A DNA stretch of 58,795 bases from Actinomycetota bacterium. Its GTDB lineage: Bacteria; Actinomycetota; Acidimicrobiia; Acidimicrobiales; Ilumatobacteraceae. Position 1 is the stretch's first letter; every line of letters starts with the position of its first letter. Location: positions 1 to 58,795 of the forward strand of contig WLIV01000021.1 in NCBI GenBank assembly GCA_009702045.1, read 5' to 3'. Below are positions 17,632 to 26,020 of the stretch, in pieces. The notes under the pieces are model-generated. The model saw only the letters and a list, made by a program, of their open reading frames with translations, had not been told where the DNA came from and did not search any database. The position numbers and the translations under genes are program-made.

Positions 17632-17681
17632 ATCGGCACAGTAGTGCAGGCATGCGGCGGACGGTCCAACCGGTTCCACCG

Positions 17682-18518
17682 TCAGATCGCGTTGCGCGGT
17701 GTGCCGCGCTCGAGCACATGGCGTCGCAGGTGCATGCCAGCTGTCTGGCTCACTTGGCCCAGAAGGGTGCCGTCCTGCGCCCACAGGTTCGCGTGGCCGT
17801 GGCCGTGGCCGTGCACGATCTGGTTCACGTGCACGGAGAGCATGACCCATTCGGTGGGCGCCAGAGTGCATGCGCGCACCGTGTTGTCGACGCTGCGTCC
17901 GGTGTAGGGCTGCCCCAACACGTTGGCAAAGCCGAGCGGCATGAAATCGCCGATGAACGTGAGCTCGGCGACGGACGTGTCGTGCACACCTTCGCCAACG
18001 CGTAGCCACAGCACGAAGTTGCCGTCGGTGCGCGTACCGTCGAGGTCGGCGAACTGTCGGCCGCGGGCGAGGCGCACATCGGTGAGATCGGCGAGGTCAC
18101 CGTTGCCGCGCGGGAAGAAGTCGTACTCGGGGCAGTTCTCGGGCTGCGGTACGTCAGGCATGAGCGCCCACACTCCGCCGACCTGCATCTCGCGACTACC
18201 GAAGGCCCCGTGCACAGTGAGGATCTCGTTGCCGTCCTTCGCGACGATGCAGCGCGCTTGTGTGGTGTTGTACCCAGCAACTTCGACGGTGACGTCGAAC
18301 GTGATCTCACCACCGCGTGCAGCGAACGACAGGTACTGGCCGGTCGCCCACACCAACGGGCGACCTGTCACGTGCTCCATGGCCGCCGCGGCAACGCCCA
18401 ATGCGGCCCCACCCTGCAGTGTGCCTGCGGGGATGTACAGCAGCGGTGACGGCACCCACGTGAACCGGTCGGGGCGGTCGGTGGCGGTAGGGGCGAACAG
18501 TTCAGTCGGCGGCATCAT
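17682..18518 (-). CDS. Acyl-CoA thioesterase-like protein (TesB-type double hotdog), copy 2
   Basis: 278 aa resembling acyl-CoA thioesterase II-type double-hotdog proteins: TLQGGAALGVAAAAMEHVTG near residues 33-52 and a C-terminal TEWVMLSVHVNQIVHGHGHG. It would release free acid and CoA from an acyl-CoA, or only bind it. The start overlaps the end of its paralogue by 17 bp. Third gene of the TetR operon, so its level should follow the regulator. Confidence 0.75.
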   Translation of the reverse strand: MMPPTELFAPTATDRPDRFTWVPSPLLYIPAGTLQGGAALGVAAAAMEHVTGRPLVWATGQYLSFAARGGEITFDVTVEVAGYNTTQARCIVAKDGNEILTVHGAFGSREMQVGGVWALMPDVPQPENCPEYDFFPRGNGDLADLTDVRLARGRQFADLDGTRTDGNFVLWLRVGEGVHDTSVAELTFIGDFMPLGFANVLGQPYTGRSVDNTVRACTLAPTEWVMLSVHVNQIVHGHGHGHANLWAQDGTLLGQVSQTAGMHLRRHVLERGTPRNAI

Positions 18519-19335
18519 GCACCATGAGTCTGCGCAGCAGCGTGTTCTCGCGCACCACGGCGCTCTGACTGCCCTGAGCCAGCAGCGTGCGGTCCTGAGC
18601 CCACAAGTCTGCGTTCACGTGGCCGAAGCCGTTGACGATGTGATTGACGTGCACGGACAACAACACCCATTCGGTGGGCACCGTATGGCCCATGCGGATC
18701 GTGTTGTCCAGGCTGTTGCCCGTGTACGCGAGTCCGAGCGCTTCGGAGATGGCCATCGGAGCGAAGTCGCTGATGACCGCCAATTCTCCCACGCCCATCG
18801 GGTGCATCCCGCTGCCAACGCGGAACCATGCCGCCCACCATCCGTCGCCTGGGGTGCCGTCGAGCTCCAGCGGGGTGCGGCCGCGAGCCAGGCGGATGTC
18901 GATCAGCCCGGAGAAGTCGTCGTCGCTAGGAACAAACACGCCGTACGACGGGCATGCATCCGGGCTGGGTACCCCAGGCATCACGGCCCAGACACCGCTG
19001 TGCTCCACCGTGCGCCCGCCGAGCGCGGCGTGGGTGGTGACGATTTCGTGCCCGTCACGGGTGACGACACATCTCGCCTGGGTGGTGTTGTGGCCGGCGA
19101 CTTCCACCGTGACGTCGAGTGTGCAGCGCTCGGTACCGACCGCGTACGACAGGTATTGCGCGGTCGCCCACAGCAGTGGCCGGCCGGTAACGGTGGACAA
19201 CGCCGCTGCCGCCGCGCCGAGCACGGCGCCACCCTGCAGCGTGCTGCCAGGTGTGAGCAAATACGGCGACGGTTCCCATGTGAAGCGCGTGGGCTCGTCG
19301 GTCGGGTCGAGGCGGAACAGTTCGGTGTTCGACAT
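18502..19335 (-). CDS. Acyl-CoA thioesterase-like protein (TesB-type double hotdog), copy 1
   Basis: 277 aa, clearly paralogous to the next gene over the full length: TLQGGAVLGAAAAALSTVTG and TEWVLLSVHVNHIVNGFGHV sit at the same positions as in the partner. The two may form a heteromer or act on different chain lengths. Only 13 bp separates it from the TetR gene, so the three genes form one operon. Confidence 0.75.
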   Translation of the reverse strand: MSNTELFRLDPTDEPTRFTWEPSPYLLTPGSTLQGGAVLGAAAAALSTVTGRPLLWATAQYLSYAVGTERCTLDVTVEVAGHNTTQARCVVTRDGHEIVTTHAALGGRTVEHSGVWAVMPGVPSPDACPSYGVFVPSDDDFSGLIDIRLARGRTPLELDGTPGDGWWAAWFRVGSGMHPMGVGELAVISDFAPMAISEALGLAYTGNSLDNTIRMGHTVPTEWVLLSVHVNHIVNGFGHVNADLWAQDRTLLAQGSQSAVVRENTLLRRLMVHDAAD

Positions 19336-19348
19336 CTGAATCGGGCTC

Positions 19349-20023
19349 TCAGCGGCGCTTGCCGGGTACCTGGCGGGCAGCGCCCCAGATACACGCGGTG
19401 GCCGACTCTTCGAGCGCGTCGCGATCGAGGTCGGCTCCGTACAGGTGGGCGTACGACCAACTGCGCTCGAGCAGGCTGAACATCGCCACGCCGAGTTCGG
19501 TGGTGTCCGAGCGTGGCTTGCCGGCGGATTCGGCGAGCATCTCGCCGAACTCCCTGCTGAGCTCGAGGTGGCCCTTCATGCCGGCGGTACGGATGGCTTC
19601 GTCCTCGTGCGCGGCCTGGGTCCAGGCGAATACGAACGCGCCGTGAGCGTCGAGCAACACGAAGTACTCGCGTACCCACTCGCGTAGCCCGACGATCGTG
19701 GCGCCCGCAGTGGGAAGGCGGCGCAACAAGCGACTGGTGTCGTTCACTGCGCGGACGCCCACAGCAAACAGCACTTCACGCTTGGACGGGAAGTACGTGT
19801 AGAACGACGCGCGCGAGACGTCGGCGGCGCGTGCGATCTCGTCGATCGTGGTGCCGGAGTACCCGTGGGTGAGGAACACCTCGCGGGTGGCCTCGACGAT
19901 GCGCGCGATCGTCCGCTGTGCCCGTGGCCCTAGCTCGTCCGCCGGTTGCCGGTAGTTCGTTGCAGGAAACTCGGGGCTCTCGTCTTCGGGAATTTCCGCC
20001 GTGGTGCTCGAAGTGCCAGCCAT
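19349..20023 (-). CDS. TetR-family repressor, probable master regulator of the island
   Basis: 224 aa. A ~30-residue acidic leader precedes a standard TetR DNA-binding domain: helix-turn-helix at about residues 56-79 with TTIDEIARAADVSRASFYTY, then FPSKREVLFAV. The C-terminal ligand domain is variable, as usual. The operator at 20031-20044 starts 8 bp from its ATG and is shared with the divergent enoyl-CoA hydratase, the classic layout of an autoregulated TetR. It is the only transcription factor in the window. I infer that it binds all ten TGACRNNNNYGTCA sites; an acyl-CoA inducer is a guess from the neighbouring genes. Confidence 0.9.
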   Translation of the reverse strand: MAGTSSTTAEIPEDESPEFPATNYRQPADELGPRAQRTIARIVEATREVFLTHGYSGTTIDEIARAADVSRASFYTYFPSKREVLFAVGVRAVNDTSRLLRRLPTAGATIVGLREWVREYFVLLDAHGAFVFAWTQAAHEDEAIRTAGMKGHLELSREFGEMLAESAGKPRSDTTELGVAMFSLLERSWSYAHLYGADLDRDALEESATACIWGAARQVPGKRR

Positions 20024-20030
20024 GATGACA

Positions 20031-20044
20031 TGACGTTAGTGTCA
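20031..20044. promoter_or_regulatory. Inverted-repeat operator site 6 (TetR autoregulation)
   Basis: TGACGTTAGTGTCA, an exact consensus match between the TetR gene (start 20023) and the divergent enoyl-CoA hydratase. A further TGACA (20026-20030) abuts it. Confidence 0.85.
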
Positions 20045-20076
20045 AGCTCCCGACCGATGTGGCAACGGAGGCAGTC

Positions 20077-20886
20077 GTGGGTCATGTGCAGGTAGAGATC
20101 GATGAGCGCATCGCGGTTGTCACGCTGAATCGGCCGCCGGTGAACTCGTTCGACCACGCGACGTTTGCCGAGATGGCGCAGGTGTTCGACGAGCTCAGCT
20201 CCAGTCGCGAGGCCTCGGTCGCCATCCTGCGTGCGGCACCTGGTGTGAAGGTGTTCTGCGGCGGCGTCGACCTCAACGACTCGCCAAAGCGTTACCGTCC
20301 CGACGGTCGCTTCGAGGATGGTGGCGAGCAGATCGACGCCCGCTATCACGTGGATCCGGGTCGCATCGTGCGCGAGTGCTTCTGGTCGATCCTGGACTGC
20401 AGCATTCCCGTGATCGGTGCGGTGGAGGGGAAGAACATCGGTGTCGGCGTGGCGCTGATCGCCAACTGCGACCTGGTGGTGGCCGCCGACACAGCCACGT
20501 TCGCACTCACCGAGATCAACGTTGGCGTGCTCGGTGGTGTGCGTCACGCTCAGCGCTTCGTCGGCCATTACCTGGCCAAGCGGATGTTCCTCACTGGCGA
20601 GTTCGTCGGCGCCGACGAGTTGTACCGACGCGGTTCGCTGGAGGCCGTGGTGCCCGCCGAGCAGTTGTTGGAAGCGGCGCTGAAGATCGCCCGTCCGATC
20701 TCCAAGAAGAGCCCGATCGCCGTGCGCCTGGCCAAGGAGTCGGCCAACCGCGTCGAGCCGATGAACCTCAAGGAGGGCTACCGCCTCGAGCAGGACTACA
20801 CCGGCCGAGTGAAGCGCCACGCCGACAGTGACGAGGCGCGCATCGCGTTCCTCGAGAAGCGCGAACCGCACTTCCTCTGGGAGTAG
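20077..20886 (+). CDS. Enoyl-CoA hydratase/isomerase (crotonase family)
   Basis: 269-aa crotonase paralogue with IAVVTLNRPPVNSFD, FCGGVDLND and GAVEGKNIGVGVALIANCDL. GTG at 20077 has GGAGG (20067-20071) at 5-nt spacing; GTG at 20059 is possible but has no ribosome site. Divergent from the TetR gene and under the same operator. Its last codons and stop are duplicated in an 18-bp tandem repeat. Acts on an enoyl-CoA; specificity unknown. Confidence 0.88.
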   Translation: MGHVQVEIDERIAVVTLNRPPVNSFDHATFAEMAQVFDELSSSREASVAILRAAPGVKVFCGGVDLNDSPKRYRPDGRFEDGGEQIDARYHVDPGRIVRECFWSILDCSIPVIGAVEGKNIGVGVALIANCDLVVAADTATFALTEINVGVLGGVRHAQRFVGHYLAKRMFLTGEFVGADELYRRGSLEAVVPAEQLLEAALKIARPISKKSPIAVRLAKESANRVEPMNLKEGYRLEQDYTGRVKRHADSDEARIAFLEKREPHFLWE

Positions 20887-20914
20887 TTCAGGCGCTGGGA
20901 GTAGTTCAGGCGCT
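20879..20914 (+). repeat. 18-bp tandem duplication carrying the stop codon
   Basis: GGGAGTAGTTCAGGCGCT is present twice in direct succession (20879-20896, 20897-20914). The first copy holds the TAG stop of the enoyl-CoA hydratase, and the second repeats it in frame. Confidence 0.85.
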
Positions 20915-20962
20915 GGCGATGGGGCGCCGCTCTCGCCATCACCGGAGAGTGCGGACCGCTTC

Positions 20963-21547
20963 TCAGTCGGCAGCGATCGCGATGTCGTCGAAGCGGGCGT
21001 TCACCTGGGCCGGGTCGTAACGCAGCACCGGCTCGTCGGTGCTGAAGATGTCGAGCACGTGCATCCACCGATGCGAACCGATGAAGCGGGCGGTGACCTG
21101 GCCGAGTTCGACGATCTCGGCCGTGGTGAACACCTCGCCCAGCGAACGCAGCATCTCGTCGTCGATCGCGTGGTGATCGACGCACATCAGACGCACGAAC
21201 CGCAGCGCCCGTCGCTCGCGCTCGCTGTAGGTGGGGTCGTCGAGGTTGGTGAGCATGCACGCGACATCGGTGTCGCTGATCGTGTCGTCCTTGCGCGACG
21301 AGCTGCACGGACCGCAGCCGTTGTACTGCGCGCTGGAGATACGGATCAGCTCCTCCATGCGCGGGCCGAGCAAACCCTGCTTGAACGTGAGTTTGTACTG
21401 CTCGTCGCCGGCGATCGCCTGGGTCTTTGCGTAGGCGAAGATCTGCAGCGGTGTGGTCATCGAGTACATGCCGGTGGCCCGGCCGGCCTCGTACCGCTCG
21501 TGCAGTTCGGGGTCGAGTTCGTCGTAGGGGATCGGTTCGATGCGCAT
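20963..21547 (-). CDS. AhpD/carboxymuconolactone decarboxylase-like protein
   Basis: 194 aa, helical AhpD-like fold with the paired cysteines C78-x2-C81 in YNGCGPCSSSRKD. The His that usually follows (CxxCxxxH) is Arg85, so classic alkylhydroperoxidase proton relay is doubtful. ATG at 21547 follows AAGGAG. Last gene of the long operon beginning at 30301. Such proteins often serve redox protection in catabolic operons. Confidence 0.75.
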   Translation of the reverse strand: MRIEPIPYDELDPELHERYEAGRATGMYSMTTPLQIFAYAKTQAIAGDEQYKLTFKQGLLGPRMEELIRISSAQYNGCGPCSSSRKDDTISDTDVACMLTNLDDPTYSERERRALRFVRLMCVDHHAIDDEMLRSLGEVFTTAEIVELGQVTARFIGSHRWMHVLDIFSTDEPVLRYDPAQVNARFDDIAIAAD

Positions 21548-21567
21548 GGCGCTCCTTCTTCTCGGGG

Positions 21568-22485
21568 CTACTGGTTCAGTTCGGGGAGAATCGTGTTGGG
21601 TAGGGCTGCGCGCAGTTCGGCCTGCGTCCACGGTCCGAGTGCGGGATCCTTCATGACCCGGGCGACCACGTCGGGCCGGGAGAAGACACCGACCGATCCG
21701 GCGATCGCCTCGAAGATCTTGCCGGTGACCGCGCCGGCCTCGTCGGAGGCGAGGAACACCACGATCGGTGGCACGAACTCTGCGCCGAGCGCCTCAGGTG
21801 CCGGAGGGCCGGCAACGAGGGCGATGCCCGCAGCGGTGATCTTCTCCATCCACGCGATGCCGTTGACCGCGCGGTGCTCGGTGAGTGCACCCGGAGCGAT
21901 CGCGTTGACCGTGATGCCGAGGTGACGGAACTCCTCGGCGAGATCGTAAGTCATCGAGGTGATGCCGCCCTTGACCGCAGCGTAGGCGGCATAGCCGACG
22001 CCGGAGTACCAGGCGCTGGAGGTGGTGTTGATCACACGACCCGAGCCCTGCAGCACCATCTGCGGCAGGGCGTGCTTGCACATGTGGAACGTGCCGAACA
22101 GGTGCACCGCCACGTCGGCGGCGAAGTCCTGCGGGGTCATGGTCGTGAACGGGCCGTCGCGGAAGACGCTGGCGTTGTTGACCAGGATGTCGAGTCGGCC
22201 GAACGCGTCGATGGCCGAAGCGACGATGCGGCCCGCACCGTCGAAGTCGGCGACCGAGTCCGCGTTGGCGACGGCCGTGCCGCCGAGCGCCGTGATCTCG
22301 GCGACGACGCGCTCGGCATGTTCGGCCGAGCCGCCGGTGCCGTCGAGGTCGACGCCGAGGTCGTTGACGACGACCTCGGCACCTGCGGCCGCCAGCGCGA
22401 GCGCATGCTCGCGTCCGATGCCTCCACCGGCGCCGGTGACGATCGCGACCCTGCCGGTCAGCGGGCCCGTCAATGCACTGGTCAT
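21568..22485 (-). CDS. SDR, MFE-2-type 3-hydroxyacyl-CoA dehydrogenase-like
   Basis: 305-aa SDR with VTGAGGGIGREHALALA, NDLGVDLDG, NNAS and YAAYAAVKGG (catalytic Tyr-Lys), close in layout to the SDR at 15766. It would oxidise a 3-hydroxyacyl-CoA. The start overlaps the stop of the upstream SDR (ATGA), so the two are co-translated and could be partners. Confidence 0.85.
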   Translation of the reverse strand: MTSALTGPLTGRVAIVTGAGGGIGREHALALAAAGAEVVVNDLGVDLDGTGGSAEHAERVVAEITALGGTAVANADSVADFDGAGRIVASAIDAFGRLDILVNNASVFRDGPFTTMTPQDFAADVAVHLFGTFHMCKHALPQMVLQGSGRVINTTSSAWYSGVGYAAYAAVKGGITSMTYDLAEEFRHLGITVNAIAPGALTEHRAVNGIAWMEKITAAGIALVAGPPAPEALGAEFVPPIVVFLASDEAGAVTGKIFEAIAGSVGVFSRPDVVARVMKDPALGPWTQAELRAALPNTILPELNQ

Positions 22486-23432
22486 GCCGGCCCCGCCTCG
22501 TCCGGGCCCAAGCGATCGGTACGCAGCGCGTTGCGGAGCGACGCGTACGCTGCACCCCCGGCGTTGTCGCGGCTGGGGGCGGCAGCCAGAACGGCGGGCA
22601 GTTGCTCGGCGATCTCGGCGATCGTCCACCGCCGTCCGATCTCCAGTGTGCCGCCGATCGTCCAGCCCTCGAAGTGGCCGACCACGCCGCCGCGGGCATG
22701 GAACACCTCGCCGGTGATCGGGCAGTCGGCAGTCGCCAGATACCCGACGATCGGGCTGATGTTGCCCGGGTGCCACTGGTCGAACTCGCTGGGGTCGTCC
22801 GGGGCACGCATGAAGCGGGCGACGACGTCGTCGGTGCCTTCGCCCGACGTAGGTGTGCGCGCCGCCGGAGCGACCGCGTTCACGCGGATGCCGCTCCCGC
22901 GGAGTTCCAGAGCGGCGATCACGGTGAACGCCGCAGCACCGGCCTTCGCCGCACCGTAGGCGGAGGACTCGGGATTGCCGAACAGGCCGGCGCCGGACGT
23001 GGTGTTGATCACGGAGGCCTTCACCTCGTGGCTTGCGTCGCGTCGTCCGAGCCAGTAGTCGACGGCTGCCCGCGTGCAGCAGAAGTTGCCTTTGAGGTTC
23101 ACGCGGATCTGGTCGTCCCACTGCTGCTCGGTCATGTTCGACATGAGGGCCAATGGCCCACCGCCGGCGTTGTTCACCACGACATGGAGGTCGCCGAAGG
23201 CATCCACGGTCGCGCTGACGAAGCGGTGGGCGTCGTCCCAGCTCGAGACATCTCCGCCGACGGCGAGTGCCCGCCCGCCTGCGTCGACCAGTTCGGCGAC
23301 GAGTGCCTCCGGTGCGTGCAGATCGACGGCCACGACCGATGCTCCCTCGCGGCTGAACAACCGCGCGTACTCGCGCCCGATGCCGCTGGCTGCGCCGGTG
23401 ATGATCGCCACGCGCCCGTCAAGTGCCCCCAC
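22482..23432 (-). CDS. SDR oxidoreductase with C-terminal extension
   Basis: 316-aa SDR with IITGAASGIGREYARLF, NNAGGG and SAYGAAKAG; the last ~60 residues go beyond the usual SDR core. GTG start at 23432 is supported by AGGAGG at 7-nt spacing. Sits 46 bp after the MFS gene with no terminator-like hairpin seen, so it is probably in the same long operon. The hydroxy substrate is unknown. Confidence 0.83.
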   Translation of the reverse strand: MGALDGRVAIITGAASGIGREYARLFSREGASVVAVDLHAPEALVAELVDAGGRALAVGGDVSSWDDAHRFVSATVDAFGDLHVVVNNAGGGPLALMSNMTEQQWDDQIRVNLKGNFCCTRAAVDYWLGRRDASHEVKASVINTTSGAGLFGNPESSAYGAAKAGAAAFTVIAALELRGSGIRVNAVAPAARTPTSGEGTDDVVARFMRAPDDPSEFDQWHPGNISPIVGYLATADCPITGEVFHARGGVVGHFEGWTIGGTLEIGRRWTIAEIAEQLPAVLAAAPSRDNAGGAAYASLRNALRTDRLGPDEAGPA

Positions 23433-23478
23433 GGCCTGACCTCCTCGTCGGACGCCGACGCGCCGGACTATCGAGACC

Positions 23479-24762
23479 CTACACGGCGGGGGTGGCGATG
23501 GTGAGCGCGGCGCGGCCCTTGTGCTCGGTGCCGTCGCGCAGTTCGCGCATGTGCTGCTTGGTGAAGAACCACAGCGTGAAGCACAACACGATGCCGGCGC
23601 AGATCAGCACCGTGGTGGGTGCGCTGAACACGGTGGAGGACACGCCGGCGAGTACCGAGTTGATCGGGTAGACGCCGACCTGGAACACCGCCAGCAGGCC
23701 CATCACGCGACCGCGGTACTCGTCGTCGCTGGCAGCGACCAGCAGCGTGGTGACCAGTGTGGTGACCGTCATGAAGAACATGCCCCAGATGCCGAGGAAC
23801 ACCAGTGACAGCACGGTGATGCGCGACAGCGCGAACCCAATCAGTGACAACGACACCATCAGCGAACTGATGCCCAACATTGCCCGCCGCTGCCGCTCGG
23901 AGGCGAGCGACGTGGTGAGGACCGCGGCGGCGACCATTCCGAAACCGGGTGCCGCGGCGAGCAGGCCGTAAGTGGCGGCATTGCCGTGCAGCACGTCGGA
24001 TGCCCAGATGGGCAGCATCGACGGGTGCATGTTCCAGAACGCGATGGTGCCCATCAGCATCATCAACAACATCACTGCGCGTTGGCGGCGGGCGTAGGCC
24101 ACACCGAGCCGCAACTCGTGCAGCATGCTGTGCCCGGACGGTTCGGGACGCGGTGGACGGGCGCGTACGAACAGGCACGCGGCCGACACGGCGAGATAGC
24201 TCACCGCGTTCGCGTGGAACCCCCACGCAGGGCCGACCGTGGTGATCACGACGCCGAACATCGACGGGCCGATGATGCGGGTCGCGTTGATCATTCCGGC
24301 GTTGAGGGCGATCGCAGAGTGCAGGTCGTGCGTCGGCACCAGTGCCGGCACGAGGGCGGAAGCGGCGGGCTGCGTGAACGCCTGCCCGACACCGGTGGCG
24401 AGGACCAGCGCGAGCAGATTCGCCTTGGTGATGTGATGCGTCTGGATGAGCAGCGCCAGGGCCGTGGGCGGCAGCACCATCGCGATGTTGCCCCAGAACA
24501 CGATCAGGCGGCGGTTGTAGCGATCGGCGATGACGCCGGCGACGGACGACAACAGCAGCGCCGGGAGCCACTGCGCCGCGAAGGAGAGGGTGACGAAGAA
24601 GTTCGAGCCGTGCAGCACCTTCTTGGCCACCCAGCCCACGCCGACGTACTGCCCCCAGAACCCCATCTGCGACACCATGTTGCCGATCGCGATGAGACGG
24701 AAGTCGCGGTGCTTGAGCGCGCCGAGCGGCCTGGCCTTGGGTTTCCTGGACACGTCAGGCAT
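23479..24762 (-). CDS. MFS transporter (MFS_3/EntS-like), copy 2
   Basis: 427 aa with 10-12 hydrophobic segments. It opens with LGALKHRDFRLIAIGNMVSQ and has the MFS loop VIADRYNRRLIVFWGN between TM2 and TM3. Its nearest relative is the adjacent copy. Likely an exporter of intermediates or an efflux pump, since this branch is mostly efflux. Start at 24762 overlaps the end of copy 1 by 8 bp. Confidence 0.85.
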   Translation of the reverse strand: MPDVSRKPKARPLGALKHRDFRLIAIGNMVSQMGFWGQYVGVGWVAKKVLHGSNFFVTLSFAAQWLPALLLSSVAGVIADRYNRRLIVFWGNIAMVLPPTALALLIQTHHITKANLLALVLATGVGQAFTQPAASALVPALVPTHDLHSAIALNAGMINATRIIGPSMFGVVITTVGPAWGFHANAVSYLAVSAACLFVRARPPRPEPSGHSMLHELRLGVAYARRQRAVMLLMMLMGTIAFWNMHPSMLPIWASDVLHGNAATYGLLAAAPGFGMVAAAVLTTSLASERQRRAMLGISSLMVSLSLIGFALSRITVLSLVFLGIWGMFFMTVTTLVTTLLVAASDDEYRGRVMGLLAVFQVGVYPINSVLAGVSSTVFSAPTTVLICAGIVLCFTLWFFTKQHMRELRDGTEHKGRAALTIATPAV

Positions 24763-26020
24763 CGGCGGCGGCCGCCGCTGCGGGCGGGTGGTCGGTGCCG
24801 CGCTGGATGATCTGCATACTGCCGCCAGCGAAGAACACGAGATTGAACACCAGCATCGCGACACCGCACAGGTAGACGGTGCCGGGCGCAGTGAGCCATT
24901 CGGACAGCAGGCCGGCGAGCACCGAGTTGATCGGGAACACACCTGTCGCCACCATCGCGTAGAGCCCCATCACGCGGCCCCGGTATTGGTCGTCCGTGGC
25001 TGCAATGATCATCGTCATGATGATCGTCTGCAGCGTCATCCAGCACACGCCGAACATGCCGAGCGCAGCGACGGTGAGCCCCACGTGACGTGACCATGCG
25101 ATGAGCAGTATCGAGGCCGTGCAGCCGAAGGAACCCACGCGCAGCGCCACTCGACGGTGGTGAGCGGCGGTGAGCATCGTCGTGAGTACGGCCGCGATGA
25201 GGAAGCCGATGCCGGGCCCGGACGACAGCAGGCCGTATGTCGAGGCACTGCCATGCAGCACATCGCGGGCGAAGATCGGCATCAGGGCCGAGTGCATCAC
25301 CCAGAACCCCTCGAAGCCGATGAACAGCAGCAGTCGGGTGACCGCAGGATTGCGGCGTACGTAGTCGATGCCGGACCGAAGATCGGCGCCCACGCTGGTG
25401 TGTGGGCGCTGCACGCGTACGGGCCGAGCGCGCACGAACACACATGCGGCGGACACGGCGAAGAAGCTGATCGCATTGATGTGGAAACCCCACGCGACAC
25501 CCCATGCGGCGATGATCCCTCCGGCAATGGTGGGGCCGATGACGCGCGTGGAGTTCGACATGCCAGCGTTCAGCGAGACGGCAGAGTGCAGGTCGTCCAC
25601 TGGTACGAGGGCGGGCACGAACGCAGCGGTGGCCGGGCTGGTGAAGGCCTGGCCGGCACCGCCGAGCAACACCAACATGATCAGCGACCACAGTGCGATG
25701 TGATGCGTCATGATCAGCACACCGATCACGGCCGGCGGCAACACCATCGCCATGTTGCCCCACAGCACCAACTTGCGTCGGTCGTAACGATCGGCAGCAA
25801 CGCCGGCGAATGAGCCGAGCAACAGTGCCGGCAGCCACTGTGCGCCGAATGCGACCGTGACGAGAAAGTCGGAGTTGGTGAGTTCGCGGGCCGTCCAGCC
25901 GACGGCGACGTACTGCCCCCAGAAACCTAACTGGGACACCATGTTGCCAACGGCGATCAGCCGGAAGTCGCGGTGCTTGAGCGCGCCGAGTGCGGAACCC
26001 TGCTGTGCGCCGCCACTCAC
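24755..26020 (-). CDS. MFS transporter (MFS_3/EntS-like), copy 1
   Basis: 421 aa, paralogous to the following gene (LGALKHRDFRLIAVGNMVSQ, VAADRYDRRKLVLWGN, and a shared DDQYRGRVMGL loop near the C-terminal half). GTG at 26020 overlaps the TGA of the acyl-CoA dehydrogenase (GTGA). Two coupled MFS genes in a catabolic operon are unusual; a heteromeric or division-of-labour role is inference. Confidence 0.85.
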   Translation of the reverse strand: MSGGAQQGSALGALKHRDFRLIAVGNMVSQLGFWGQYVAVGWTARELTNSDFLVTVAFGAQWLPALLLGSFAGVAADRYDRRKLVLWGNMAMVLPPAVIGVLIMTHHIALWSLIMLVLLGGAGQAFTSPATAAFVPALVPVDDLHSAVSLNAGMSNSTRVIGPTIAGGIIAAWGVAWGFHINAISFFAVSAACVFVRARPVRVQRPHTSVGADLRSGIDYVRRNPAVTRLLLFIGFEGFWVMHSALMPIFARDVLHGSASTYGLLSSGPGIGFLIAAVLTTMLTAAHHRRVALRVGSFGCTASILLIAWSRHVGLTVAALGMFGVCWMTLQTIIMTMIIAATDDQYRGRVMGLYAMVATGVFPINSVLAGLLSEWLTAPGTVYLCGVAMLVFNLVFFAGGSMQIIQRGTDHPPAAAAAADA

